31,646 bases of DNA from Myxococcales bacterium (GTDB taxonomy: Bacteria; Myxococcota_A; Polyangia; Haliangiales; Haliangiaceae). Each line of letters starts with the position of its first letter. Positions within the stretch are counted from its first letter, which is position 1. Location: positions 1-31,646 of the forward strand of contig JADKKI010000008.1 in NCBI GenBank assembly GCA_016720595.1, read 5' to 3'. Position numbers and translations under genes: made by a program. Under the pieces are notes generated by a model. It was given only the letters and a program-made list of their open reading frames with translations. It ran no database searches and had not been told where the DNA came from. This document shows, piece by piece, positions 1 through 9,259 of the stretch.

Positions 1-1195
1 GCGGATCCCGTGCTCGACCAGGTTGGCGAGCACGCGCTTAGCAGCAGCTTCGTCTGCCCGCATCGGCGACGTCCTCGCCCGGGGGCTTGAGGGTCAGGCG
101 CGGCGGGCCATCGTGGATCGAGCCTGAGTCCTCGATCACCTCGGCGAGCGCGATCGGCGAGGCTCGACGCAGGCAGGGCGCCGAGCGTGCGGAACGTGTC
201 CACCAGGCGGCGCAGGCCTGATCTCCTCCTCGACGATCTCGCCGGCGTCAGACAGCAGCTTCTTGAACCGCGTGATCCTCGCCCTGTAGCGGACACGCAC
301 CGCTGCACGGCGAGCTGAACGGGGTCAACGGGCTTGATCTCGGGCGTGAGGGCGGCGCGCTACGTCCTGCCACACGCCCATGCGCTGCAGGTACTGATCT
401 GCTGGCGGGGTCTCCTCGAGCTTGTCGAGCATGACGTTGAATGCATCGCCGAGCTTCCCGGCCATCTCGTCGCCGCTTGCGCAGCTCGGCGCGCGCATCG
501 AGCTGGCCCCCGGAGCCTCTTGCGCGCGGTGGCGACCAGCGCCTGATGCGACGCGTCTCGAGTGTCGAGAGCGCCCATGCCGATCACCATCGAGACCACA
601 CCGGCGAGGATGATCAGGATCAGGAATGTCAGCCGGTAGGTCGCGGGGAGCGCGCTCTGATCTGCGAGACGGTGCGCGTGCCATCGATCGATTCCTTCAG
701 CTCCTGGAGCTCCGCATGGAGCGTGGCGGAGACCTCGAACGTCAGACGCAGCGTCGCACCATCGGCGCGCAGCACCGGATCCACCACCTGTCGCGCCAGT
801 CCGGGCCCGTGGGCGGCTTGGTCGCCTGCGCGATCATGGTGCTGTTCGCGCCGAGTGATCGCGATCGCGCGCAGCCCGGCCTGGCCGTCAACTCGATGAT
901 CGCGCGAAGTCGCCAGGGGATCAGAGTGCGGCGAGATCCGCGCTTCGCGAGCCGCTCGGCGACCTCGCCATGGAGCGCCGCTTCGTCATGTCGACGAGAT
1001 CGTGATAGCGGTGCGTGGCCTTTCTCCATCGAGGCGACCCGCAGCGAGGCATCGCTCGCGGCGACGTTCGCGTGGGCCGTCTTGCCGAGCTGCCCGACGA
1101 GGAGGTACGCGACGACGAGCGGCAACATCACGGACACCGCGAGCAGCATGGTGACGCGAAACCGGAGGACGAGTTTGCGCGGTCGGGTGGGTCAC
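1..1195 (-). CDS. NtrY-like sensor histidine kinase, partial (truncated by window start, frameshifted)
   Basis: Membrane sensor kinase reconstructed from several frames. Order from the N terminus: a membrane segment at about 1085-1150 (VMLPLVVAYLLVGQ), an extracytoplasmic stretch, a second membrane segment near 580-640 (LTFLILIILAGVVSMVIGM), a HAMP domain at about 415-490 (GDAFNVMLDKLEE), then the start of the phospho-acceptor helix at 300-390, where WQDVARR is followed by EIKP and QLAVQRC. In NtrY-type kinases this is R-x-x-HEIKNPLTPIQL; here the region carries at least two single-base shifts and the expected His reads Pro, probably an error. The ATPase domain lies beyond base 1. The GTG start at 1195 overlaps the stop of the upstream gene (GTGA). 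The family call is good; the ligand is unknown. Confidence 0.6.
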
Positions 1196-1834
1196 GGCTT
1201 GGGCCTGTAGAAGGGCTGCGAGCGGATCCGGATTACGCGGTCGGCCTCGCAAAAGGCGATCTTCGGATTGACGAACGACGGAGACGAAGGGAGCGTGAAG
1301 GAAACGCGCCGCCGATCGAGCCGCTGCCCGTGCCGTCCTGGCTCAGCCAAAGACGCACCTGCGCGAGCGTCTCCTTCGACACCGGGTTCAGCCCCACCTC
1401 CATCGCGAGGAGATAGATCTGGTCGTACGGTAGCGATGCCAGGAGCGACGGCGAGATCGTCGAGGCTGGCGATCCGCCGCAGCGCTCCGCCTTGCGCTTC
1501 CTGACCACCCTGGCCCGCGGACTCGTCGAACTTGGAGCTCGGTGACCTCGTCCCACAGGTTGTAGAGCACCTGTCGCCGGATCAGCATGAACGCGACCGG
1601 CCCGGTCGAGTCCCGCGGATTGATCCAGATCCGGATCACCGCGGGTGGACGAAGCCGCTGTCGAGCGCCTCGTAGGCGGCACTGTCGAACAGCTTCGCGA
1701 GCGAGGCGGTGACGTGGAGCTGCTCGCCGCGCTCGACAAACCGCATCTTCTGGAGCCGACGCTTGTCATCGTCGGCGCGCGCGGGCGCGGGCGCAGCGAC
1801 GACCAGATCAGCACCGGCGAGCGCGAGTACTCAC
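1192..1834 (-). CDS. Exported protein resembling DUF4390 family (frameshifted)
   Basis: Small predicted exported protein. From the GTG at 1834 a short Ala/Val/Pro-rich signal-like stretch ends in ARADDD. It is followed by a mature part with LHVTASLAKLFDSAAYEAL, then VAFMLIRRQVLYNLWDEVTE (about 1550-1600), then LPYDQIYLLAMEVGLNPVSK, and a C terminus FCEADRVIRIRSQPFYR ending in TGA at 1192-1194. The Arg-x-x-x-x-Tyr-x-x-Trp-Asp-Glu pattern and the position before an NtrY-like kinase recall DUF4390 proteins, which lie upstream of ntrY in many Proteobacteria; this is a resemblance by eye. Frame changes occur near 1640, 1520 and 1290. Both ends overlap their neighbours as GTGA, so the three genes are probably translationally coupled. 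Molecular function unknown. Confidence 0.45.
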
Positions 1835-3374
1835 CGCAGGCGCCTCCAGCGCATTGGCGATCGTGATCCGAACACGCCGAGGTCGGTGTCGATCCGCACG
1901 CCGGCATCGGCGTAGATGTCGATCGGGAGCGCATCGAACAGCCGGGAGCGCGCGCGCGGAGATCCGCCTGCTCGCCGAGCCCCCGCTGCAGGCCCGCGCC
2001 GAAGAACAGATCCCCGCCGCAGACGCGGTCTCAGCGCTGCCGCGGAACAGCTGGAAGGCGCACTTGAGGCTGGCGGCCCCGCCGAGATCGTTGTATGTGG
2101 GCTTTGTCGGCGCGCGTGCCGAGGACGTCGAGCGGCGCCGCGGTAGACAGCACGAGCCTGAGGGCGCGTGGTGTGAGCATGCGGTCGACGTCGGCGATGT
2201 GATCCGACTGAACCGGGGCGCTCCCGCCGATCACTTCACGCCAACAGCGATCTTGAGCCCGATCACTAGCTTTCCGCCGAACAGCGGCCAGTAGTGCTCA
2301 GTAGCGACTGAACAGCGCCGCGAACTTCGTAGCTGCCACCGAGCAGGACGAGCCGAGCTCCGCGCTGACGGTGATGTGGCCGCCCGCGTGCGGCAGGATC
2401 GATCCGGCCGGGTGTCGCGATCGAAGCCGATCCCCGCGGTGACCACGCGGCTGTCGCCTGGCTCGAGGTGAGATCGATCGCGGTGGTCCTGCCGTCGGGC
2501 AGCTGGCGGGTGGGGCGGTGGGGAGCGCGGCCACGATCGACTCCGCGCGGACCCCGGCGGAGAACCGCGAGAGCGCCGTGACGTCGTACGTCACGCCCGC
2601 GCGTGCCCCGAACCGGCGGTACGAGAAGGCGCCGCAGGTCCTTGGCCTCGACATCCTGCGGATCGCCTCCGACCCGATAGACCTCGCTGCCGTGAACGAG
2701 CGTGAACGAGCTGTTCGCTCCCCATCGCGAGCCGAGCAGCGATGGATCGGAGGCACGGAGCTCGGTGGCCCACTGGTTGCGGCTGCCCTCGACGTCGCCG
2801 TGCGCGGCGAAGATGAAGCCGATCCCCACGCCGATGCCGAGCCCGAGCAGGTTGCGCTCGCCGACGTCCGCGCCGAGCCAGTAGGGCGAGATGTTCGAGG
2901 TGCCGAACCACAGCCGGTTGAGCACCACCGTGCCACGCTCGACCACCCGGACCTCGATGATCACCTGGCCGCGCGCGCTGCCCTTGCGCATCGCGAGCGT
3001 GACATCGCGGAAGTAGCCGAGCGCGAGGACCTTGAACCGCGCCTCGCGCAGGCGCTTGTCGCTCGCGTGCAGCACATCTCCCACCGAGAGCGGCAGCGTG
3101 CGGCGGATCAGCTCGGTCTGTGTGGCGGTGTTGCCGAGGACCTCCGTCTCTCGATCAGGATCACCGGTCCGAATTCGCTGTCCTCGTGGAGCTCGGTCGC
3201 CGGTGGCGGTTCGGTCGCCGGTGGCGGATCGCTCGCCGGGGTCGGTCCCTGCGCCGCGGGATCGGGAACCGCTGCCGGGTCGGCGGACTCCGGCGGCTGC
3301 TCCTCCGCACGCGCCAGGCGTGGCTGCACGACGAGGGCGCACAGCGCCACGACCACCGCGAGCCGTTCCCGCAT
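1831..3374 (-). CDS. Omp85/BamA-like outer-membrane barrel protein with POTRA domain (frameshifted)
   Basis: Predicted outer-membrane protein of the BamA/TamA superfamily. The ATG at 3374 starts a clear signal peptide (RLAVVVALCALVVQPRLARAEE) followed by a Pro/Ala/Glu linker. After a frame change near 3150, a POTRA-like module reads GNTATQTELIRRTLPLSVGD, then GYFRDVTLAMRKG and QVIIEVRVVERGTVVLNRLW. The barrel begins with YWLGADVGERNLLGLGIGVG (about 2830-2880). Further shifts fall near 2620, 2330-2440 and 2240-1950. The C terminus reads LPIDIYADAGVRIDTDLGVF then ITIANAL, typical of Omp85 last strands. Length about 510 residues with a single POTRA, shorter than BamA, so it is more likely a paralogue than the essential BamA. 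First gene of a coupled three-gene operon. Confidence 0.65.
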
Positions 3375-3421
3375 CTACCGTGAACGTAGCGCATCGCTCC
3401 GGCCGGTGCTACCGTGACGTC

Positions 3422-3849
3422 GTGCGCTGGGCCACGCTCGCCATCATCGCGGTCGCATTTGCGGCTACGGCGTGCAACGACCTCCGCGAGTTCCGGGGGA
3501 CCTGGCGTGGTGCGCGTGTCGGGGAGGCGCCGGTGGTCCGCGTCGGCGTCGGGGCCGCGGCGGTCGCCACCCTGACGATCGACGATCTCGACACCCACGG
3601 GCTCCACGGCGAGCTCTCGATCAGCGGCCTCGTGGAGAGCGTCCCGCTCGAATCGCTGCCGGGGGCCGAGGCCGATGCCCTCGCCGGGATGACCTTCACA
3701 GGAGCGCCCCTGCGGGTCTACCTGTCGTTCGTGGCGATCCCCGATGGTGGGGGTGAGGCGCTGGCCCTGATCGCCCTGTTTGACGATCACCGGATCGAAG
3801 CGCGCATTCTTCGCGGCGGAGGGTGCCCTCTATGCCATCTTTGCACTGA
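3422..3849 (+). CDS. Small lipoprotein of unknown function
   Basis: GTG at 3422 opens VRWATLAIIAVAFAATAC, a lipoprotein signal peptide with Cys about residue 18 as the acylation site. The mature part is a predicted beta-rich domain (TWRGARVGEAPVVRVGVG, then ATLTIDDLDTHGLHGELSI, then PLRVYLSFVAIPDGGGEALA). I do not recognise the family. The frame slips by one base near 3815, after which GALYAIFAL continues the protein. The TGA at 3847-3849 probably ends it, directly before the presumed kinase start. It diverges from the Omp85-like gene with only about 47 bp between starts, so promoters for both must lie there or overlap the genes. Co-transcription with the kinase is likely. Confidence 0.5.
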
Positions 3850-5808
3850 GCGAGTCGATTCCGCCCCAACTGCAAGGCTGGCAACGCCGAGGACGCACGG
3901 TTCTGTGGCGTGTGCGGGCACACGCTCTCTGCGACCGAGGCCTCGAACCCGAGGATGCAGGCCACCGGCATCGGCGAGGCGCCGTCGTTGGTCGGGCGAG
4001 AGATCGCCGGGCGCTACCGGATGCAGGCCAAGCTCGGTGAGGGCGGGATGGGCGCGGTCTACAAGGCCGAGCAGATCTCGCTCAAGCGCACCGTCGCGGT
4101 GAAGCTCCTGCGGCCCGAGGTCGCGGGCAGCCAGATGCTGCTCCGGCGGTTCAACGCCGAGGCCGAGGCGGTCGCGAAGCTCGCACCCGAACACCGTCAA
4201 CATCTACGATTTCGGTCAGGACAGCGACGGCACGCTGTTCATCGCGATGGAGTTCATCGAAGGCCGGAGCTTGCGGGATGTGATCCATCAGGAGCGCCGC
4301 TGCCGGTCCGTCGCTCGCTCGCGATCGCCGCGCAGGTCGCCGCGTCGTTGACCGATGCGCACGCGAACCAGATCGTCCACCGCGATCTCAAGCCCGACAA
4401 CGTCATGCTCCAGGATCGCGGTCGCCAGCGCGACGTGGTCCGCGTCCTCGATTTCGGGATCGCGAAGCTGCGCGACGAGAACCGGCAGTCGCAGATGGCG
4501 ATGACCCAGGCCGGCGACATGCTCGGCACGCCGCAGTACATGTCCCCCGAGCAGATCCGCGGCGAGCACGTCGATGGCCGCACCGACATCTACTCGCTCG
4601 GCGGCCTGCTCTACGAGATGGTGACCGGCCGCCTGCCGTTCGAGGCGCCCACCGTGATGGCGCTGCTGTCCAAGCACCTGCTCGAGAGCATCGTGCCTCC
4701 GTCGCAGCGCCGGCCGGATCTCAACCTCCCGCCCGCGATCGACATGTTGATCCTGAACGCGATGGCGAAGGATCCGAACGCGCGCCCGGCGACGATGGAG
4801 CAGTTCGGCGAGGAGATCGCCGCGGTGCTCGCGACGTTCCCGCCGGAGACCGGGCAGAACACCGCGCAGGCCACAGCGCAGGCCACGGCGCAGCAGCCGG
4901 TGCAGACGCGCTCGCAGGCCGCGGTCACGCCACCGGCGTACTCGGCAGCGGGTGCGGCGGGAGGACCGCCGCCGGGTGGGTTCGCTCCACCAGTGACACC
5001 ACCGCCGGGTGGGTTCGCACCACCGGGCGCGTTCGCGCCACCTCCGCCGGGTGGGTTCGCGCCGCAGACGCCGCCACCGCAGGGCGGGTTCGCGCCGCAG
5101 CCATCGCCACCGCAGGGCGCGTTCGCCTCGCCGGCTTCGATGGTGGCGCCGCCCTACGATCCGCACGCGCACGCGCATGCGCCGCCTTCGGCAACGGAGA
5201 TCACGCGGAGCAGCGGAGGCAAGGGCATCTGGGTCCTGCTCGGGCTGCTCGTGGTCGCGGGCATCGGCACGGGCGTCTACTTCGGCGTCCTCAGGAAGAC
5301 CGGCAAGCCGACGCCCGAACAGCCAACCCCTGGCTCGAACGTCGCCGAGACTCCGCCGGCGACACCCGATGCCCAGGTCGAGACCCCACCACCCACAGCA
5401 CCGGATGCCGCGGTGCTCGATCCCAGCAACGATCCGTGGGCGAAGGGCGGCGGCTCGACCACCGTTCCATCGAACGGCAGCAACGCGATCACCGATCACG
5501 TGGGCGATGACACCGACGATGATCCAGGTGGGGACGACGAGCCGACGCCGCCGCGCGCCCCGAGGCCCGCGGGGCAAGGCATGCCCGCCGAGTGCGAGGC
5601 CTACGCGCAGACCCTCGAGGTGATGGCCAAGTGCGACAAGCTGCCAGCGCAATCTCGCGACGCGATGAAGCAAGCCGTGCAGCAGATGCGGAAGACCTAC
5701 AGCAGCATGAAGCTGACGGGGGCGATGCGGAAGCAGCTCGTGGATGCCTGCGTGCAGGGTGACGAGGCGAGCAAGCAGTCGATCGCCGGCCTCGGCTGCT
5801 CGCCCTGA
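3850..5808 (+). CDS. Ser/Thr protein kinase with N-terminal zinc ribbon and one transmembrane segment
   Basis: Eukaryote-like Ser/Thr kinase. The N terminus is a zinc ribbon (PNCKAGNAEDARFCGVCGHTL). The first knuckle reads RPNC rather than CPNC, and codon 3850 is GCG where GTG is expected, so both may be base errors; the first canonical start in frame is GTG at 3910. Kinase domain about 4000-4830: LGEGGMGAVYKAE glycine loop, AVKLL lysine, HRDLKPDN catalytic loop, LDFGIAK, and GTPQYMSPEQIR activation segment. Two compensating shifts, near 4186 and 4300, hide HPNTVNIYDFGQDSDG and AMEFIEGRSLRDVIHQE. A Gly/Pro-rich linker of repeated PPGGFAPP units follows (4960-5130), then a membrane segment (5222-5290) and an outer domain with three or four cysteines. 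Stop TGA at 5808. Substrate unknown. Confidence 0.88.
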   Translation, partial: ASRFRPNCKAGNAEDARFCGVCGHTLSATEASNPRMQATGIGEAPSLVGREIAGRYRMQAKLGEGGMGAVYKAEQISLKRTVAVKLLRPEVAGSQMLLRRFNAEAEAVAKLAPEHRQHLRFRSGQRRHAVHRDGVHRRPELAGCDPSGAPLPVRRSLAIAAQVAASLTDAHANQIVHRDLKPDNVMLQDRGRQRDVVRVLDFGIAKLRDENRQSQMAMTQAGDMLGTPQYMSPEQIRGEHVDGRTDIYSLGGLLYEMVTGRLPFEAPTVMALLSKHLLESIVPPSQRRPDLNLPPAIDMLILNAMAKDPNARPATMEQFGEEIAAVLATFPPETGQNTAQATAQATAQQPVQTRSQAAVTPPAYSAAGAAGGPPPGGFAPPVTPPPGGFAPPGAFAPPPPGGFAPQTPPPQGGFAPQPSPPQGAFASPASMVAPPYDPHAHAHAPPSATEITRSSGGKGIWVLLGLLVVAGIGTGVYFGVLRKTGKPTPEQPTPGSNVAETPPATPDAQVETPPPTAPDAAVLDPSNDPWAKGGGSTTVPSNGSNAITDHVGDDTDDDPGGDDEPTPPRAPRPAGQGMPAECEAYAQTLEVMAKCDKLPAQSRDAMKQAVQQMRKTYSSMKLTGAMRKQLVDACVQGDEASKQSIAGLGCSP

Positions 5809-6003
5809 CAGCTCCGAGTCGGGATCGAATATTGGGCCAGGCCACCCACCCGACCCGAGCACGAACTGAGCACGGCCGACACACGCGCGAACACCTATCC
5901 ACCGACGGGCAGGCCAGTGGCGTGCCCGCTGCTGGGTCTCAGGGGTTCTTGCGCCAGCGAGCCGAGCGCACCGCGCGGACGTTAGCCCGGAGGAAGTCCG
6001 CGC

Positions 6004-6385
6004 TCAGCCCAGGTATGGCTCGTGGCAGACGGCCTCGACGTTGTGGCCATCGGGATCGAGCACGAACGCGCCGTAGTAGTTCGGGTGATACTGCGGCCGC
6101 AGGCCCGGGGCGCCGTTGTCCTTGCCGCCGGCGGCGATCGCGGCCTCGTAGAACGCGCGGACCTCGGCGCGGCCCTTCGCGCGGAACGCGATGTGGATCT
6201 TGTCGGTGGGCGACGCGCCGCTGTGGATCCAGAAGTCGGGCTTGCCCTTCTCGCCGAACCCGGCGACACCGGGAAAGCCCATCAGCTTCTCGTAGCCGAG
6301 GGGCGCGAGCGCCTTCGTGTAGAACGCGATGCTCTTGTCGAGGTCGGAGACGAGGTAACCCGTGTGATCGATCGTGGCGGACCAT
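6004..6385 (-). CDS. VOC-family (glyoxalase/bleomycin resistance-like) protein
   Basis: Single vicinal-oxygen-chelate domain, about 127 residues. It reads TIDHTGYLVSDLDKSIAFYT at the N terminus, DKIHIAFRAKGRAEVRAFYE in the middle and YYGAFVLDPDGHNVEAVCHE near the end. The His of IDH, the His of KIHIAF and the Glu of VEAVCH match the usual metal ligands of the fold. The reaction catalysed cannot be told from sequence; relatives include lactoylglutathione lyase-like proteins of unknown substrate. The ATG at 6385 needs one missing base to join the frame; the uninterrupted frame reaches an ATG at 6414, which would overlap the divergent gene starting at 6402. It is convergent with the kinase gene upstream; the 195-bp gap between them shows no clear signal. 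Confidence 0.8.
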
Positions 6386-6401
6386 ACTGTAGGATCTGCA
6401 C

Positions 6402-7141
6402 GTGCGAACTGCATTGAACGGGATGATCGCCGCGGCAATCCTCTTCGAGCCGGCGATCGCGAGCGCCGGGCGCACGCAGTACGGTTGGTTGTTCGGGACC
6501 GAGGTGATGCCGGAGCGTGGGGCGGAGGTCCAGACCTGGATCACCGAGGAGAACCACAAGGATCCCGATGCCCACGAGAACACCTGGGGCCTGCAGGCGC
6601 TGATCGGCGTCACCGATCAGCTCGAGCTGGCGTTCCCGATCGAGTTCACGTGGACCGACTCGGATGCCACGAGCCCGAGCACGATCTGGAAGCGCTACGG
6701 CGTCGAGGCACGGTATCGGTTCGTGTCGGGAGATCCGGTGGATGCGCCACCGTTTGCGCCCTCGCGCGGATCGCCGTGAAGCGCGACGTCACGGTCCGTA
6801 ACACGACGATCGTCGAAGCCAACCTGGTCGCTTCGACGACGACGGCCACCGGAAGCGTCATGGCGCTCGTCGATCTCGGCATCGTCGGTGCGATCTCGCC
6901 GGATGACCAGACGTTCGAGGCGCGCCCGGGCGCCGGGGTGAGCTTCCAGGTCCACGGCGATCTCCGGCTCGGCGCCGAGGTGTTCGCGCACCTCTCGTTC
7001 AAGGACTCCGCGGGCCGGTGGGTCGCGGCGGGCCCGAACCTCGCCTGGTCGCACGGTCGCTCGTGGGTCAGCGCCGCGTTCGGCATCGGCCTCTACCAGA
7101 TCACCACCGCACCGGCGCTGCAGTGGGGGATCATGTTCTGA
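6402..7141 (+). CDS. Outer-membrane protein, probable beta-barrel (frameshifted)
   Basis: GTG at 6402 gives a signal peptide (LNGMIAAAILFEPAIASAG). It is followed by short alternating amphipathic strands such as EVQTWITEENHK, LQALIGVTDQLELAFPIEFT and GVEARYRFVSGD. The frame changes near 6755-6775 and continues with ARIAVKRDVTVRNTTIVEAN, GAGVSFQVHGDLRLGAEVFA and SWVSAAFGIGLYQITT, ending QWGIMF. Strand spacing and the aromatic C-terminal residue fit an outer-membrane barrel; no specific family is recognised. Its TGA overlaps the ATG of the cupredoxin gene by one base (TGATG), so the two are almost certainly co-translated. It may supply the outer-membrane partner of the periplasmic copper protein; that is inference from linkage. 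Confidence 0.55.
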
Positions 7142-7799
7142 TGCGCGCGCTGATCGTCCTCGGAGCGCTCGCGAGCGCCGCACACGCAGGTCCGGTGGGC
7201 CGGGTGGTCGGCTCGGTGAAGGTCACCGAGGCCGGTGGCAAGCCTTCGGTCGCCGGAGACGTGATCGTCTACGTGGTCGGGGCCGCCGAGCCGAAGGTCG
7301 CGGGGCCGAAGGTGAAGATCGAGCAGAAGGGCCGGAAGTTCGTGCCCGACCTCGTGGCGATCACGGTGGGCGACACCATCACGTTCCCCAACATCGATCC
7401 GTTCCTGCACAACGTGTTCTCGCAATCGGGCACGCGGAAGTTCGATCTCGGCTCGTTCAAGAAGGGCGACACCAAGGACAAGGAGTTCCCGTCCCCCGGT
7501 GTGGTCGACGTGTACTGCAATATCCACCCGGAGATGGCGGCGACGATCCTCGTGCTGCCGAACCGCCACCACACGCGGACCGGACCGGATGGCAAGTTCA
7601 CGCTCGAGGGGGTGCCGCCGGGCGAGTGGACGCTGTTCGCATACACGCGGCGCGCCGCCAAGCCGGTCAGCGCGAAGGTCAGCGTGACGGCCGGTGCCGA
7701 CACCACGATCGAGATCGCGCTGCAGCGCGGCGCGGAGCCCCCCATCTCAACAAGTACGGCGAGAAGTACCGCCCGGAAGGGCCGGGGACGTACCGATGA
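7141..7799 (+). CDS. Periplasmic cupredoxin-domain protein with carboxypeptidase-regulatory-like C terminus
   Basis: ATG at 7141; signal peptide MRALIVLGALASAAHAG. The cupredoxin domain (about residues 20-140) has KFVPDLVAITVGDTITFPN, then the first copper His in DPFLHNVFSQSG, and the second cluster VYCNIHPEMAA, giving Cys, His and Met ligands of a type 1 copper site. After it comes a small beta-sandwich resembling carboxypeptidase regulatory domains (GPDGKFTLEGVPPGEWTLFA). Such proteins are often labelled methylamine-utilisation-like, but no other mau gene is here. A run of six C at 7739-7744 carries a one-base shift; corrected, the protein ends NKYGEKYRPEGPGTYR with TGA at 7797-7799. That stop overlaps the next ATG (ATGA at 7796). 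Likely role: periplasmic electron transfer or copper binding. Confidence 0.82.
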
Positions 7800-8354
7800 G
7801 CGGGCCGTTCGTGTGCTTCCGCGTCAATCGAACTTCGCGCGCGATCCTGACGGAGACGATCAAGTACGAGCCGGATCCGATGGTGTCGTTCACGAACCCG
7901 TTCGAGTGGTTCATCGTGTGCGACTCGGCCGACAAGTTGGTGATCCGCGCGCTCGAGAACGGCCGGCAGACGCTCGCGGTGATCGCGATCGCGCAGCTGC
8001 GAGGGCTGCGCCTCGAGGGGGCCCGTCGCGGCACAGGCGATGGCCGCGGCGAGCGGACGCTACCTCGAGTTCCTGTTCGATCACGCCAACGTCATGGTGA
8101 TCGCGGACACCGTGCGCTACGTGCCCGATCCATCGCTGCGTCCATCGGGGCGCTACCAGATGAAGCTCGCGTGCGATCCGCAGGGCCAGGTCAGCATCCA
8201 GTGCGCCGGTGACGACGGGATGATCGTGATCGGGCTTGCGCAGTGGCGAGACAGTGCGCTGTGCGATCGCAAGCAGCAGGGCGGGGAGCCGGACGACTTC
8301 CAGTGGATCGCGCTCGAGGACGCGCTACGCGCCGAGCTCTCCCGCGCGCCCTGA
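7796..8354 (+). CDS. Hypothetical protein, third gene of cupredoxin operon (frameshifted)
   Basis: Starts at ATG 7796, overlapping the previous stop. It reads MSGPFVCFRVNRTSRAILTE, then YEPDPMVSFTNPFEWFIVC, SADKLVIRALENGRQTLAVI, then after a one-base shift near 8020-8045 GRYLEFLFDHANVMVIADTV, RYVPDPSLRPSGRYQMKLAC and FQWIALEDALRAELSRAP. About 186 residues, no signal peptide or membrane segment, so probably cytoplasmic. YEPDP and YVPDP occur about 80 residues apart and hint at an internal duplication, though the copies are otherwise dissimilar. I do not recognise the family. Translational coupling to a periplasmic copper protein suggests shared regulation but not a defined function. Confidence 0.5.
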
Positions 8355-8424
8355 CGTTCGCGTCACGGAGCACTCGCCGCACGGCTCACAGGTCACCTTG
8401 GCCGCGATGTTCGCCGCCTCGACC

Positions 8425-9171
8425 TCAAGTGTCGCGGAGGTGCCGCACGATCGAGGCGTCGAGCCGGCTCTGTACCAGCCGGATCACACTGTCGATCTGC
8501 TCGACGGGCATCGCGAGGCGCTGCGCGAGCTTCGCGCGGGTCTGCGTGACCAGTGCGCGCGCGCGCTGAAGCCAGCGTGCGGAGGTGGCGCGGTGCACGC
8601 CGAACGCGGCGCCGATCGCATCGATCGAGAGCTGCTCCACGATGCTCTGCCGGAGCAGCGTGCGGTCCTCGGCGGACAGCGCCGCGATCGCCTCCTTGAG
8701 TGCGGTCGCGAACTCGGCGCGATACTCGGCCTTGAGCTGCGACAGCATCGGATCCGAGGCCGTGCCGAGCGCATCTTCGAGAGACTTCTCGAGCGGTGTC
8801 TCGCGCTGCCGCTTCTTGAGCTGGCGGATGATCTCTCTCGTCGCGGTGATCCGCACCCAGCCGCGCAGCGGGCCCTTGCCCCGATAGCCGGCGATGCCGG
8901 GCGGCTTGCCCTCCTTTGGGAGCAGCAGCTGGACCCGGAGGATCTGCTTGACGTCGTCGACGACATCGCTCGGGGCACGGGTGGCCGCGCCGGCGGCGGT
9001 GACCTCGGACAGGATCGCATCGAACGCCGCGTGTGCCGTGGGCACCTGCGCGTCACACATCGCCGCGATCGCGAGATCGCCTGCAGGCGCCGCGGCGAGG
9101 GCGGCGGCAAGATCGGCGCCGACGAGGCGCGGCCCCACGAACTCCACGAGCTTCGCGAGATCGAGCTGCAT
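8425..9171 (-). CDS. Sigma-70 family RNA polymerase sigma factor, Myxococcales-type
   Basis: About 249 residues from ATG 9171. Region 2-like part: ILRVQLLLPKEGKPPGIAGY then GPLRGWVRITATREIIRQLK, which covers the -10 recognition helix. Region 4-like part: AIAALSAEDRTLLRQSIVEQ, LSIDAIGAAFGVHRATSARW then LQRARALV, a helix-turn-helix for -35 binding. The KxGKPPGIAGYRGKGPLRGW segment recalls the Myxococcales-only sigma family Sig-70_gmx1 (TIGR03001); this is from memory of the family. The open frame extends further upstream but that part is antisense to the divergent kinase and reads as shadow. In this family a Ser/Thr kinase gene is often adjacent, as here. It probably directs an accessory regulon under control of the neighbouring kinase. 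Confidence 0.8.
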   Translation of the reverse strand: MQLDLAKLVEFVGPRLVGADLAAALAAAPAGDLAIAAMCDAQVPTAHAAFDAILSEVTAAGAATRAPSDVVDDVKQILRVQLLLPKEGKPPGIAGYRGKGPLRGWVRITATREIIRQLKKRQRETPLEKSLEDALGTASDPMLSQLKAEYRAEFATALKEAIAALSAEDRTLLRQSIVEQLSIDAIGAAFGVHRATSARWLQRARALVTQTRAKLAQRLAMPVEQIDSVIRLVQSRLDASIVRHLRDT

Positions 9172-9259
9172 CGCGGGCCAGGCGCGCCGCGCGCCAGCGA
9201 TCACGGCCTCCGCGATCGAGCACCTCGATGGCTGCCAGGACTGCCGCGAGCTGATCGCG

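Noticed and set aside
4288..5862. Long open frame on the minus strand (524 codons)
   Set aside because: Lies wholly antisense to the zinc-ribbon kinase; Arg-rich composition and no domain, as expected of GC-rich shadow frames.
8894..9259. Kinase start far upstream at ATG 8894
   Set aside because: This part is antisense to the sigma factor and lacks protein-like sequence until about 9198.
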